From: Mercenaria mercenaria
Lineage: Eukaryota; Mollusca; Bivalvia; Venerida; Veneridae
Direction of reading: 5' to 3'
Assembly: GCF_021730395.1 (NCBI RefSeq)
Contig: NC_069364.1
Span: forward strand, 83,781,972 to 83,845,971
Length of the DNA stretch: 64,000 bases
The notes beneath the pieces were generated by a model. It did no database searches. It was not told where the DNA came from and saw only the letters and a program-made list of their open reading frames with translations. The stretch's first letter is position 1, and each line of letters starts with the position of its first letter. This document shows, piece after piece, positions 1 through 9,247 of the stretch. Both the position numbers and the translations under genes were made by a program.

Positions 1-161
1 CCTTTTTATCAGTTTGCGTATTTAAATTTCTAACCCTGCAAACATGTGAAACGGTTATAAGTATAATCGAAATAAAAACAAAAACGGTGACAGCCGTATG
101 TTTTTACTAATGATCTGAATTCACACAAAGGTCCTTAATATATATTGATAAGATGACCGAG

Positions 162-838
162 AAAAGATGTTGATCGCTCGAGATAATATGTTGATCGCTC
201 AAGATAATATGTTGATCGTTCAAGATAAGATGTCGTGCGCACGAAATAAGATGTTGATCGCTCGAGATAAGATGTTGATCGCTCAAGATAATATGTTGAT
301 CGCTCGAGATAAGATGTTGATCGCTCAAGATAATATGTTGATCGCTCAAGATGATATGTTGATCGCTCGAGATAAGATGTTGATCCCTCAAGATAATATG
401 TTGATCGCTCGAGATAAGATGTCGTGCGCACGAGATAAGATGTTGATCGCTCGAGATAAGATGTTGTTCGCTCAAGATAATATGTTGATCGCTCGAGATA
501 AGATGTTGATCACTCAAGATAAGATGTCGTGCGCACGAGATAAGATGTTGATCGCTCAAGATAAGATGTCGTGCGCACGAGATAAGATGTTGTTTGCTCG
601 AGATAAGATGTCGTGCGCACGAGATAAGATGTTGATCACTCGAGATTAGATGTTGATCGCTCGAGATAAGATGTTGATCGCTCAAGATAATATGTTGATC
701 GCTCGAGATAAGATGTTGATCGCTCGATATAATATGTTGATCGCTCAAGGTAATATGTTGATCGCTCGAGATAAGATGTTGATCGCTCAAGATAAGATGT
801 CGTGCGCACGAGATAAGATGTTGATCGCTCAAGATAAT
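162..838. repeat. 21-bp minisatellite array, about 32 units
   Basis: The stretch is built of 21-base units beginning ATGTTGATCGCTCGAGATAA or the variant ATGTCGTGCGCACGAGATAA. Because 21 is a multiple of three, several frames on both strands stay open and read as a seven-residue repeat (MLIARDK/MLIAQDN on plus, YLERSTS/YLERSTY-like on minus). These are satellite by-products, not genes. The second unit type carries the 12-base palindrome TCGTGCGCACGA, and the first carries CTCGAG. The two types are interspersed, with the palindromic type at irregular spacing. The array abuts a LINE fragment on its right. Confidence 0.95.
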
Positions 839-849
839 TTAATCTTAAA

Positions 850-1385
850 AAAATAATTGCATGTCCTAAACATACCACCGTAGTCCAGGTCTCATATAGA
901 AAAATTAAATCATTTTTGGTTATTAATTCAAGAAAGTCATCGGAACATTTCTTTGCAGAAGTCAGTCCATTAATATTCCATAAAAAGATATTCAGCGCAT
1001 CCCCGGTGTATCCATATTTTTCGGCTGTCACGGGTTTCCCGTCTACATATAGCGTATCGTACGCCAGCCAGGCACGTTTCACCTCTTTTTTTTTGGCTTC
1101 TTTGAGTTGCGGGAGAAGTTTACGTCTCTTATCATTTACTTCTTTAGGGAACTGTTCAGTTTAAAAGTACGGTTTTCCCTGTAAAGTTTTCCATTGCTTT
1201 CGCACAAATTCACGTTCTTTAAAAAGTGTAAACTCCGCAACTATTTTTCTATGCCTGCAATTGCCGGCTTTTGGGCCCATTCTATGCACCATTTCGAATT
1301 GCACTAGAGCCTGTGCTAATTCCATTTCCTTTTTAATTATTTTCACAGTTTTCTGTCGGGGCCTCCGGGATATTCCCGACCACTT
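850..1385 (-). mobile_element. LINE fragment: ORF1-like C-terminal domain running into endonuclease start
   Basis: Read on the minus strand, one frame gives an L1-type ORF1 C-terminal signature (MVHRMGPKAG, RKIVAEFTLF, TEQFPKEVNDKRRKLLPQLK, RAWLAYDTLYVDGKPV). It then continues in the same frame into an apurinic-like endonuclease start (NIFLWNINGL, DLIFLYETWT). One stop lies between QGKPYF and TEQFP. The fragment is cut off after the first endonuclease motifs, where the satellite array begins. This is a dead, truncated copy. The fusion of ORF1-type and endonuclease segments in one frame is unusual for classical two-ORF L1. The clade is not settled; L1/Tx1-like is my best guess from the motifs. 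Confidence 0.75.
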
Positions 1386-1449
1386 AATTGTTTCTCATTG
1401 ACTGTGATTGTAAATACACATGTGGCCGGGGTCATGTATGAACAATGTA

Positions 1450-2470
1450 CACACGGATGGTAAACGCGCAATCCAATTCTGGCTGGGAATACGCTTAAAA
1501 TGGGTTGCGCAACGTCCGGTGCTGGTGTTGCGCGTAAAAAAGACGAAATTAAGGTGTGTACAGTTATGATTTTGCTTAGTATGAGACATGAATAATTTTT
1601 GTCGAAAAAAGGAAAATGCTATTCGACACAAATATGATGAAACATCATATATGTAAAATATCTGGTTTGTGATTTATGATCGGCTCTATTATCACAAAAA
1701 CTCTGGCGACACGAAGCGTGAAAAAAGTATGAAATCAACAAAAATGGCAGTTTCTGACCTTATATGCCTAATCTGAGGACATCTGATGCTTTTTATGATA
1801 ACTCAACTGTTATGAAGTAACGGATATCAAAATCATTTGCTTCAAATCCTGCTTACGGGGACATAATTGACAAAAAATCATCGGGAATGGGGTTGCGCAC
1901 CTGGAATGGAGTTGCTCGTATACATCATAATGTATATAATGTATACGCGCAACTCCATTCCTGGGGCGCAACTCCATTCCCGGGGCGCAACCATGTATAC
2001 GAGCAACTGCATTCCCGGTGCGCAACCCCATTCCCGATTGTTTTTTGCCAATCTTTCCCCCAAAAGCAACATTTCATTCAAGTGTATGTAATATTCATGA
2101 CTGTTTTACACGTGTTTGATCATTAGAAGCGTCACATTTCCGGGAAAAAGGCACAAGAGTTAGAAAATTAGCATTTTTTATGATTCCATACTTTTTTGAC
2201 AGTTACATCCAGCAGAGTTTTCGTGATATCAGGGCTGATTCTTAAATAATAATTTGGTATTTCAAACATATAATCTTTGTTCATTTTTATGTCGAATAGC
2301 ATTTTGCTTTTTTCGAAAACACTCGTAAATGTGTCATTATTTACAAAAACAAAAACCCACCTACCTCGATTTTGTATATATTGATGCGCAACACCAGCAC
2401 CGGAAGTCGCGCAACCCATTTTAAGCGTATTCCCAGTGGGAATTGGATTGCGCGTTTACCACCCGTGATA
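1450..2470. mobile_element. Foldback (long inverted repeat) element, about 1 kb
   Basis: The ends are complementary: GGTAAACGCGCAATCCAATT near 1459 matches, inverted, AATTGGATTGCGCGTTTACC near 2440-2460. The pairing continues inward through an AAGCGTATTCCCAG-like stretch, AAAATGGGTTGCGCAAC and CGGTGCTGGTGTTGCG, then more loosely through about 300 bases per side (for example ATTTTTATGTCGAATAGCATTTT against AAAATGCTATTCGACAC). The centre (1880-2040) is a second, tight palindrome rich in GGGAATGGGGTTGCGCACC and its complement. No protein is encoded; the short open frames are shadows of the palindrome. It is most likely a non-autonomous foldback DNA transposon. The target duplication is not clear. 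Confidence 0.75.
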
Positions 2471-2474
2471 CAGC

Positions 2475-3238
2475 CTCAGGAGTTCAATAATTTGAGTGAG
2501 GGTACAAAACTTCACATGTTGATTATAAATATTGATGGAAAATTAAAAAACACAAACAAAAAATGGTGTTGTGGGGGGGGGGGGGGGGGGGGGGGGTGCA
2601 TGATCGGGGTGATAGGCATGACTGGGGGAGGAGTGAGGTGGGGGAACGGTACAACTTTGCATGTTGATAAATATTCATGGAAGGTTTGAAAAAATAAAAA
2701 AGGAATGAAACAAAAAATTTGTGGAGGGGGGTGAGGGTTGGGAGGGGGAGGGTGTGTGACCAAGGCAAGGTGGTGACCAGGTGTGGGTACACAACTTCAC
2801 ATGTTTATCATAAATGTTCATGGAAAAGAATGAAAGAAGTTTAATGAATTTCTACCAATTGGTTGGTTTGTTATGTACAAATCTGTGGATTTTTAAACAA
2901 TTAAAGGACAATAACTCTAGGAAAATTGACCAATTCAAAAACGAAATGGACGGGCATCATCGATGTATGTTGGTTCATATTTATTTGAAGTTTCATGAAA
3001 TTCTACCAGCTTGTTACTAAGAAATGGCTGCAGACATGGATTTTTCATTAAATCAAGGCCAATAACTCGAAGGGAAATTGACCAATGAAGAGCATCATCG
3101 CAGTATGTTGGTTCATGTATATTTCAAGTTTTATGAAATTCTACTTGCTAGTTACTGAGAAATGGCTGCGGACGGACGGACGCACGGACAGACAACGCCA
3201 TTTCAATACCCCCCTCCCGATTTCATCGGCGGGGGATA
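2475..3238. repeat. Dispersed bivalve-type repeat with poly-G and GGACGGACGGAC end
   Basis: A motif of the type ACAACTTCACATGTTGATYATAAATATTCATGGAA recurs about three times (2505, 2650, 2790), each copy followed by purine-rich DNA. The block ends in GCGGACGGACGGACGCACGG and GGCGGGGGATAAAAATG. I know this closing pattern from dispersed repeats in bivalve genomes. No credible gene is present; the proline- or glycine-rich frames come from the G tracts. Confidence 0.65.
2573..2596 (+). repeat. Homopolymer run of 24 G
   Basis: An uninterrupted run of 24 G follows GGTGTTGT. Its length is likely to be polymorphic and is a weak point for sequencing and assembly. It could fold into a G-quadruplex; that is inference from base content alone. 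Confidence 0.95.
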
Positions 3239-3821
3239 AAAATGAACAATTCTCTGTGTATTTAAAAAAAAAAATTAGTATTTTATGTAATAAACTTGAA
3301 TCTTCAATAGTAAAATAATGTTGTGTTAGCTTTAAGCCCGACGGAAGTCATACATTATACATTCGTGTATACTTTTTGAGGGCATCAGACTTAACATGTT
3401 AATCTTATACAAATAATTATAGAAACAAGAGGTTAATGATGGCTCTTGATCGCTCACCTGAGTTTCACAGCTTGCTTGAAGAGTTTTGATGGAGGGTCAC
3501 GCAAGAAAAATATTTGTGAAATTATTTTGAAATAGGGCCAGTTTTTTCTGACAGGAAGATTTTTAAGTTTCCATTTGGCAATGACATTGTGTTTGTGGGG
3601 GTGGGATTGGGGCGGGGATGTTGGATGAAAGATTACATATATATAAGACACAATACCAACAAATAGTAGAAAATATTTCATTTTGGGTGGGGTGGGGGGA
3701 GGGGGTGGCATGGGGAGGGTAATTATTTGTGTCGATGGGATAGAGGAGTGAGGAGGGTCATGTGGTCAAGGATGATGATGATGGGATACTAGTAGACAAT
3801 TTCCAGAAACTAGAAGTAAAA

Positions 3822-3960
3822 ACAATATCGAGATTTCCGCTCGTGCCTGAAAATAAGCAAGGGGCTTATAGGATCTTCCTCCGCCATTCAAGCGGGATAA
3901 TCGCCTTATGTCCTTAACCGTAAAATTCCAAAAGAGAAATAGAACCAGTGACCACTTAAT
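3822..3960 (+). mobile_element. SINE body fragment (shared by both arms)
   Basis: The stretch holds ATCGAGATTTCCGCTCGTGC, GATCTTCCTCCGCCATT and CTTATGTCCTTAACCGTAAAA, the inverse of the body and tail of the SINE at 44,118-44,405. The tRNA-like head is missing. It matches 62,590-62,725 in the right arm, so it predates the duplication. Confidence 0.6.
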
Positions 3961-4429
3961 AGCACTGGTGCAAAACACTGGAACACTGTTTAGATTAACA
4001 GGCTGCGGGTCATATGATAAGTGACACGAACAGGTTTAAGTTTCTTATGTGCACCCCTTTATATGATCAGGTGTTATCAATATTGGTGCAGTTCGCATTA
4101 TTAGCAGTGCATCACTTTGCAATTGAATGTTTTTCAACATATAGGGGTTCGATCCTTCGATGGTAAGGCCTTTTTATGTTGCATTTATCATACATTTTTC
4201 TCTTACAATAAAATATCTTGTAGCAACTTTTACTGTAATGATTCAGACTGGGCTGGACTGGAGTGGGCTGGGCTGGGCTCGGCTACTTCGGCCTATGACT
4301 TTGATAGTAGACCACTCGCTGTTTTATATTTGGTATTGCGTGAGAAAATTGTAGGCAACTATCTAAATACGAATGTTAATGTTAAGTTTTATCACACATA
4401 CATAAAAAATAATCAAATTATCTCGAGCA

Positions 4430-4905
4430 ATCAAAATAAGATGTCGTGCGATCGATGAAAGCTGTCATGAGCTCGAGATAAGATGTCTAGCGCTCGAAAC
4501 AAGATGTGAGATCGAGATAAGAAGTCGTTCACTCGAGGTAAGATGTCGTGCGCCCGAAATAAGACGTCTTGCAATCGAGATAAGATGTCGTGAAATCGAG
4601 AAAAAAATGTGTTCTCGAGATAGGATGTCGTGCGATCGAAATAAGATGTCATGCACCCGAGATAAGATGTCGGGCGCTCATAAGAAATTGTGCGCCCTAG
4701 ACAGGATATCATGTGCCCGAGACAAGATATCATGCGCCCGAGATAAAATGTCGTGCTCTCGAGATAGAATGACGCGCGATCAAAATAAGATGCCGTGCAC
4801 TCGAGATTAAATGTTGAGTGCTCGAGTTGAGATGTCGTGCACTTGAGATAATATTTTGTGCTCTCGAGATAATATTTGGTATGATGGAAATAAGATGTCG
4901 TGTGC
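4430..4905. repeat. Diverged 21-22-bp satellite, left-arm copy
   Basis: Units of the type GAGATAAGATGTCGTGCGCT-CGA recur with substitutions and small indels; AAGATGTCGTGC and CTCGAGATAA are the constant words. This is the same family as the array at 162-838, but much older-looking. The long minus-strand open frame here is a satellite by-product. Confidence 0.9.
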
Positions 4906-5165
4906 TCAATACGAAACGACGCGCGACGCGACGCACGGCAACGCGATATGACACTCGACACATGATACGACGTTCGACCATACGACATAAATGTCGCGGG
5001 TGGTGTCATATTGCATTGTCATGTGTCGTGTTGTGTGTCGTGTCGTATTGTCATGTCTCGTATCGCACATCGTGCGTCGATCCAAAAGAGTTAACAACTA
5101 CAATGCGACACTACACATGACAATACTACACGACAATGCGACACAACATTAATGTCTCATGAGCA
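4905..5165. repeat. CGACAC/GTGTCG-rich self-complementary stretch, left arm
   Basis: A dense mix of CGACAC, ATACGAC, GCGACG and their complements GTGTCG, GTCGTAT and CGTCGC makes the segment strongly self-complementary (for example GATACGACGTTCGACCATAC against later GTCGTATTGTCATGTCTCG). It directly continues the satellite and recurs inverted at 61,395-61,640. Confidence 0.75.
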
Positions 5166-5344
5166 AAACACGACTCCGTAGTTAAGATCTTAAAAAATAA
5201 GTACAAACCTTTAAATATCAAATCAATAACGAATGTATGACGCCATTGAAAAGCAAACATGCAGTTCAGAACAGTATGTCATTTATAAACCCTTCCCATA
5301 ATCCACACAATGCATACTCACCTATGATTGTGCACGCACTCACC

Positions 5345-5610
5345 CCTATGTCGGGTCCAAAAGTATTGAAAGTAATACTTTAGTTGTAAAGCTAGGCTGT
5401 TGAAATAACCTAAGTTACTTTTTTCTTCTTTTGCTGTACGGCATTTAGTGTTGGTGTTGCGACATATGACATATGACATATAACGGAGTACAAATTCTTG
5501 CGACATTTAGCGTTTAAGGTGCTACATTTAGCGGCAGATGATTTTACGACATTTAACGGTGGTTGCGACATTAATTAAGCTGTGATGCGACATTTAACGG
5601 TGCCACACAT
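5345..5610. repeat. Degenerate GCGACATTTAACGGTG repeats, left arm only
   Basis: The words GCGACATTTAACGGTG, TGCGACATTTAGCG, ACGACATTTAACGG and GCTACATTTAGCGG recur at uneven spacing. The right arm lacks this block at the matching place, but a similar block lies at 63,290-63,460 just outside that arm. No coding content. Confidence 0.7.
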
Positions 5611-6134
5611 ATCTATATTGATCGTAGAATACATATTTCTCAATGCTGTATTGGTAAAGACAGTGGAAAAGTTCTTATTGCCGCGGCGGCCCGGGTTCGA
5701 TTACCGATTTTTTTCTTGATTTGGCGGCATTTTTTAGATAGTATAGAAACGAAAACTCATATTCTACTGTTCATAAAATGACTAAACTTCAATTCTGAAG
5801 AAAGATGATTTGTAGCCAAAATCTGGAGGTCAGTGCCTATAATATCGATTATCTGTTAATTTGTACGCCCAACAAGATGTGTATTTTATACCATAAATCC
5901 CACGACATTTGAATTTCCCATCCTATTTGTTAACGGGCTTGTTGAAGGGCTTGCTGTATTTTTATTTCAACGAAATTTACGAATACGGAGAAAATGAGAC
6001 GCAAAGTAAATTAACAAAAACAAAACTTGGATGTATTGAAATGTAACCAGCCTGAATTCTTCATTTACATCCTGTTAACAGTAAATGTATTATTTCAAGT
6101 GGAAATCTGATAATAGTTAAACCTGATGAAAGAC

Positions 6135-6350
6135 CTGTAAATTGCGGGGGCTTTTAACGCAATCAGTGTCCCTGGATTCTGTACCAGTACAAACCTGTTC
6201 CCGCCTCCCCACATGAATCAGAGGTGAAGGAAGAATGATTTCAGACACACTGTCTTTTATCAAATCGTCACGGAGAACATACGCCTCGCCTGAGGACCGA
6301 ACTCATGACCCCGCAATCCGTAGATTTGCGCTCTTCCTACTGAGCTAAAA
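6135..6350 (-). mobile_element. tRNA-derived SINE, left-arm copy
   Basis: On the minus strand it opens with a tRNA-like head (TTAGCTCAGTAGGAAGAGCG as A box, GAGTTCGGTCCTCAGG as B box). The body carries TTCTCCGTGACGATTTGATAA and GGTACAGAATCCAGGGACAC. The inverted partner at 59,811-60,070 occupies the matching place, so the insertion predates the duplication. The left copy has lost about nine bases just before the head relative to the right. Confidence 0.8.
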
Positions 6351-6760
6351 TTGTGGGTTTTGCTGCAGTAAGTTTTAGTGTGCTGTGCTACTAACGGCCT
6401 TTTAAATAATACTTCACAGAGTTGATATGTGATATAGGTTATGATTATGGAGAAATCGAACCAACTTCCAGTTTAAGATCAATTGAGGAAGTAGGCAGTT
6501 GGGACTGTAGTTGGTTCAACTGCCCGGTGGCAGAACTATCATCTTATATTTATGTACTTTCTAGACCACATATTCTCTCTCTTTATCAAAAGTTAGATAT
6601 TATACTTTAAAATAATGTCTTGTGTTGCTGTTAACACCATGCACGTTCAAGGACCAGAGAATTGTTCTTGGCTTGAAGTGTAACCTGCATCCTGCACATT
6701 TCTCCGGATCTTATAAACATTATTTTGTAAAGCGCAATGACAGTCTGTCCTACTTCCTAA

Positions 6761-7138
6761 CCGCCTCGGTAGCCTAGTGGTAGAGCGTCCGCTTCGAGTG
6801 CGGGACCGGAGGTTGTGGGTTCGATCCCCGGCCGTGTCATACCAAAGACGTAAAATAAATGGTACTAGTAGCTTCCTCGCTTGGCGCTCAGCATTAACAG
6901 GATAGTGCTAGGACTGGTCAGCCCGGTGTCAGTATAATGCGACTGGGTGGGGTATCATGCCACGTGTCTAAGCCGTGATATTCCAGTGAGGCAGCACTAT
7001 AAAGTTGGGCATTGTGCTCACTGCTACAAGCAGACACCGTCTATATGACTGAAAAATTGTTGCAAAAGACGTTAAACCCGAACACACACACACACACACA
7101 CACATACACGCACATACAGACACACACACACACATACA

Positions 7139-7189
<51 letters not shown>

Positions 7190-7192
7190 CAC
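6761..7192 (+). mobile_element. tRNA-derived SINE with long CA tail, left arm only
   Basis: The head CCTCGGTAGCCTAGTGGTAG (A box) and GGGTTCGATCCCCGG (B box) is followed by the body ACCAAAGACGTAAAATAAAT and GCTTGGCGCTCAGCATTA. The 3' end AAAGACGTTAAACCC runs into a (CA)n tract of about 105 bases with CG-rich interruptions. The right arm has no SINE here. Flanking it, a word of about 35 bases (TTGTAAAGCRCA-TGACAGTCTGTCCTAC) occurs twice, at about 6,726 and 7,282, so the left arm also carries a local duplication around the insertion. Confidence 0.88.
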
Positions 7193-7744
7193 TACTCTGT
7201 ATGTTGTAGAGAAGGTAATATTTTATCTTACAGTGCAGAAGTAAATATTGTTTTTACTGATGTTTACACTAAAAACACTATTTTGTAAAGCACATTGACA
7301 GTCTGTCCTACTCTGTGGTCATATTTTATCTTACAATGCAGAATTAGACTCGTAAAATTGACGCTTTTTTAGAGCTTGTCACTTATAACTGAAAATATGC
7401 GACATTTTCGTTAGCATAAAGTGGATTTCCCTCTGTCAAATTTAATATTCAGTTATGTCATTGACTGAACTTTTACGTAAACAGGTTTAGCCCTTAAAAA
7501 GGCCGACACTTCTGGAGCCTTATTCATCAGCGTTACTTAGTCTTAAGAACAACACATATTCAATTTGCTACAACAAATTCATACAAGTGAAATTTTGCTG
7601 AGATCTTTGTTGCAGTAGAATACATTATGCATTTTCATGCGAAGGTTCATTAAAATCTGTGCTAGTACAGACAAGAAAAAATAGCATTTTAATGTCTGAT
7701 TCTAAATTACAGACTTAAACGTTTGAGGAAGTAACTGGAGACAT

Positions 7745-7957
7745 TTAAGCCTTACCCAGCTAAATTTCTATAATGAACTTGTCCATCTTTCAATTTGAAC
7801 AGTACCAATAACTGTTAAATGGGGTGCATATCAAAAAGATACTGAATGAATGGCAAATAGTGCAGGTCATGATCAGACTGCACGGATGTGCAGGTTCATC
7901 ATGATCTGCACTGGTCGCAAAGACAGAATCAATCGTGTCAAGCATGAAAAAGGTTAA
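7745..7957. mobile_element. TTAACCC-type MITE, left-arm copy (uninterrupted)
   Basis: Ends of the TTAAGCC-TTACCC and AAAAAGGTTAA type enclose a palindromic centre (GACTGCACGGATGTGCAGG, ATCATGATCTGCACTGG). I recognise the family from clam sequence. The right-arm counterpart is split by a LINE. No coding capacity. Confidence 0.8.
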
Positions 7958-8303
7958 TCCATGTGTTAAGTCTATAAGAAGATGAATTTACAAACTAAAT
8001 CATGATATGTTCACCATCTAAAATCATGTATTTTAAAACTTCAAAGATGAAAAATGTATAAATGTGAACATTTAAACTTTTCCACTCCTTGTTTCATAGA
8101 AATAAAGCCTTAAGATCCGGTACTATTTCGCATTAATCATTTATCTAATTGCCATATCTTAACATTTCTTACAATACGTTCCATTTTCCAAACTGTTAAT
8201 TAAAGAAACTATCCAAGGTATTTTAACCACATCCTATAAAAGATTCAACCTAACAGGACTTCAGTCAGAAGACAGTTTGTTTCAAATAAGGAATTTCTGC
8301 ATA

Positions 8304-8817
8304 CAGTCGACATCGTACTTGCGACCACCTCTATTAAGCGATTTTTGTATTAAACGACCAGTCAAAATCCCTCCCGAACGTTTTCAGTATATAAATTCTT
8401 TCCATTAAACGACTTTTTTATTAAACGACTAGAGACCACATTAATGTAGTCCCGACAGGTAAAATATTCGACAAAAGTATCTATTAAGCGACCGGGTACC
8501 AAAATTCTACCGGACATTTCTTCATCTATGTAATTAGCGAGTACGTTTTGCACGTGACTGAATGCAATTAACCTTTGTATCAGTCGAACTGACAAACAAT
8601 CTAGCCATAAATTTCACGGTTTGTGGACTTGGAAAAGTGTTCACGATGTTAAAACAGGTTTTGAAACCATACATGTATGTTCATAATAAATACAGTTACA
8701 TTAAAAGTTAAAAAATAACTTTCCTTTTCATCTGACTGAAATTCGTTAAGAGACCATTCCATTAAGTGACCACTTCTTAGCAGTCCCTTGGGTGGTCTCT
8801 TAATACAATGTCGACTG
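8304..8817. mobile_element. pogo/Tc1-like MITE with TA target duplication, left arm only
   Basis: The terminal inverted repeats are CAGTCGACAT...ATGTCGACTG, flanked on both sides by TA (8302-8303 and 8818-8819). The sub-terminal parts carry repeated words (TATTAAGCGACC, TTAAACGAC, GCGACCACC and complements). The right arm shows the unoccupied site: its inverse reads GGAATTTCTGTATAATCAGC where the left has GAATTTCTGCA-TA-element-TA-TTCAGCG. It encodes no transposase, so it is a non-autonomous 514-bp element that inserted after the duplication. Confidence 0.92.
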
Positions 8818-9247
8818 TATTCAGCGTACCGGTGAGATTTTACAGGTAACGTTTTTCATGTTTCGTACTTGTTCGTTCAGCTGACCGGTAATTAAATATC
8901 TAATTTAAACACATGAACAGTCTTAAAGTTTTAAGTAGTAATATATGATGTTACAGATTATACAAATCGGTGAAGCTATTGCATGCACATCTATTCATAC
9001 ACTGCTTCATGTCTTGCTTGGACGGCTGTATTTTGTTCATGGACAGTCGCCGTTTATTGGATCTCTGACGTTGCTTTTAGTACATAAAGCACTTAACGAT
9101 GGGTGATGATCTGATATAGTCTTCATTTAGCCAACATATCTCTTATGTTTATCAAACTTTGAAAAAATACTTGATACAACATTTTTATAACTAGCTGATA
9201 AGATGCTTGGTCAGATAATGAAATAACCTAATGCATATCCATTTTAG

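Noticed and set aside
162-838. CRISPR-like array
   Set aside because: There are no unique spacers between repeats, the unit is contiguous, and the genome is eukaryotic.
107-856. Long open frames on both strands at the left end
   Set aside because: They follow exactly the 21-bp satellite unit and repeat seven residues; no non-repetitive coding sequence is present.
1810-2126. Several frames of 65-80 residues
   Set aside because: They overlap on both strands inside the centre of the foldback element.
4431-5120. Frames of 192 and 100 residues on opposite strands
   Set aside because: They are readings of the diverged satellite and the CGACAC-rich palindrome; the same holds for 61,695-62,120.
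6761-6837. Functional tRNA gene
   Set aside because: The boxes are good, but the sequence runs straight into a SINE body and CA tail.
7012-7209. Histidine/threonine- and valine/cysteine-rich frames
   Set aside because: They come from the CA microsatellite of the SINE.
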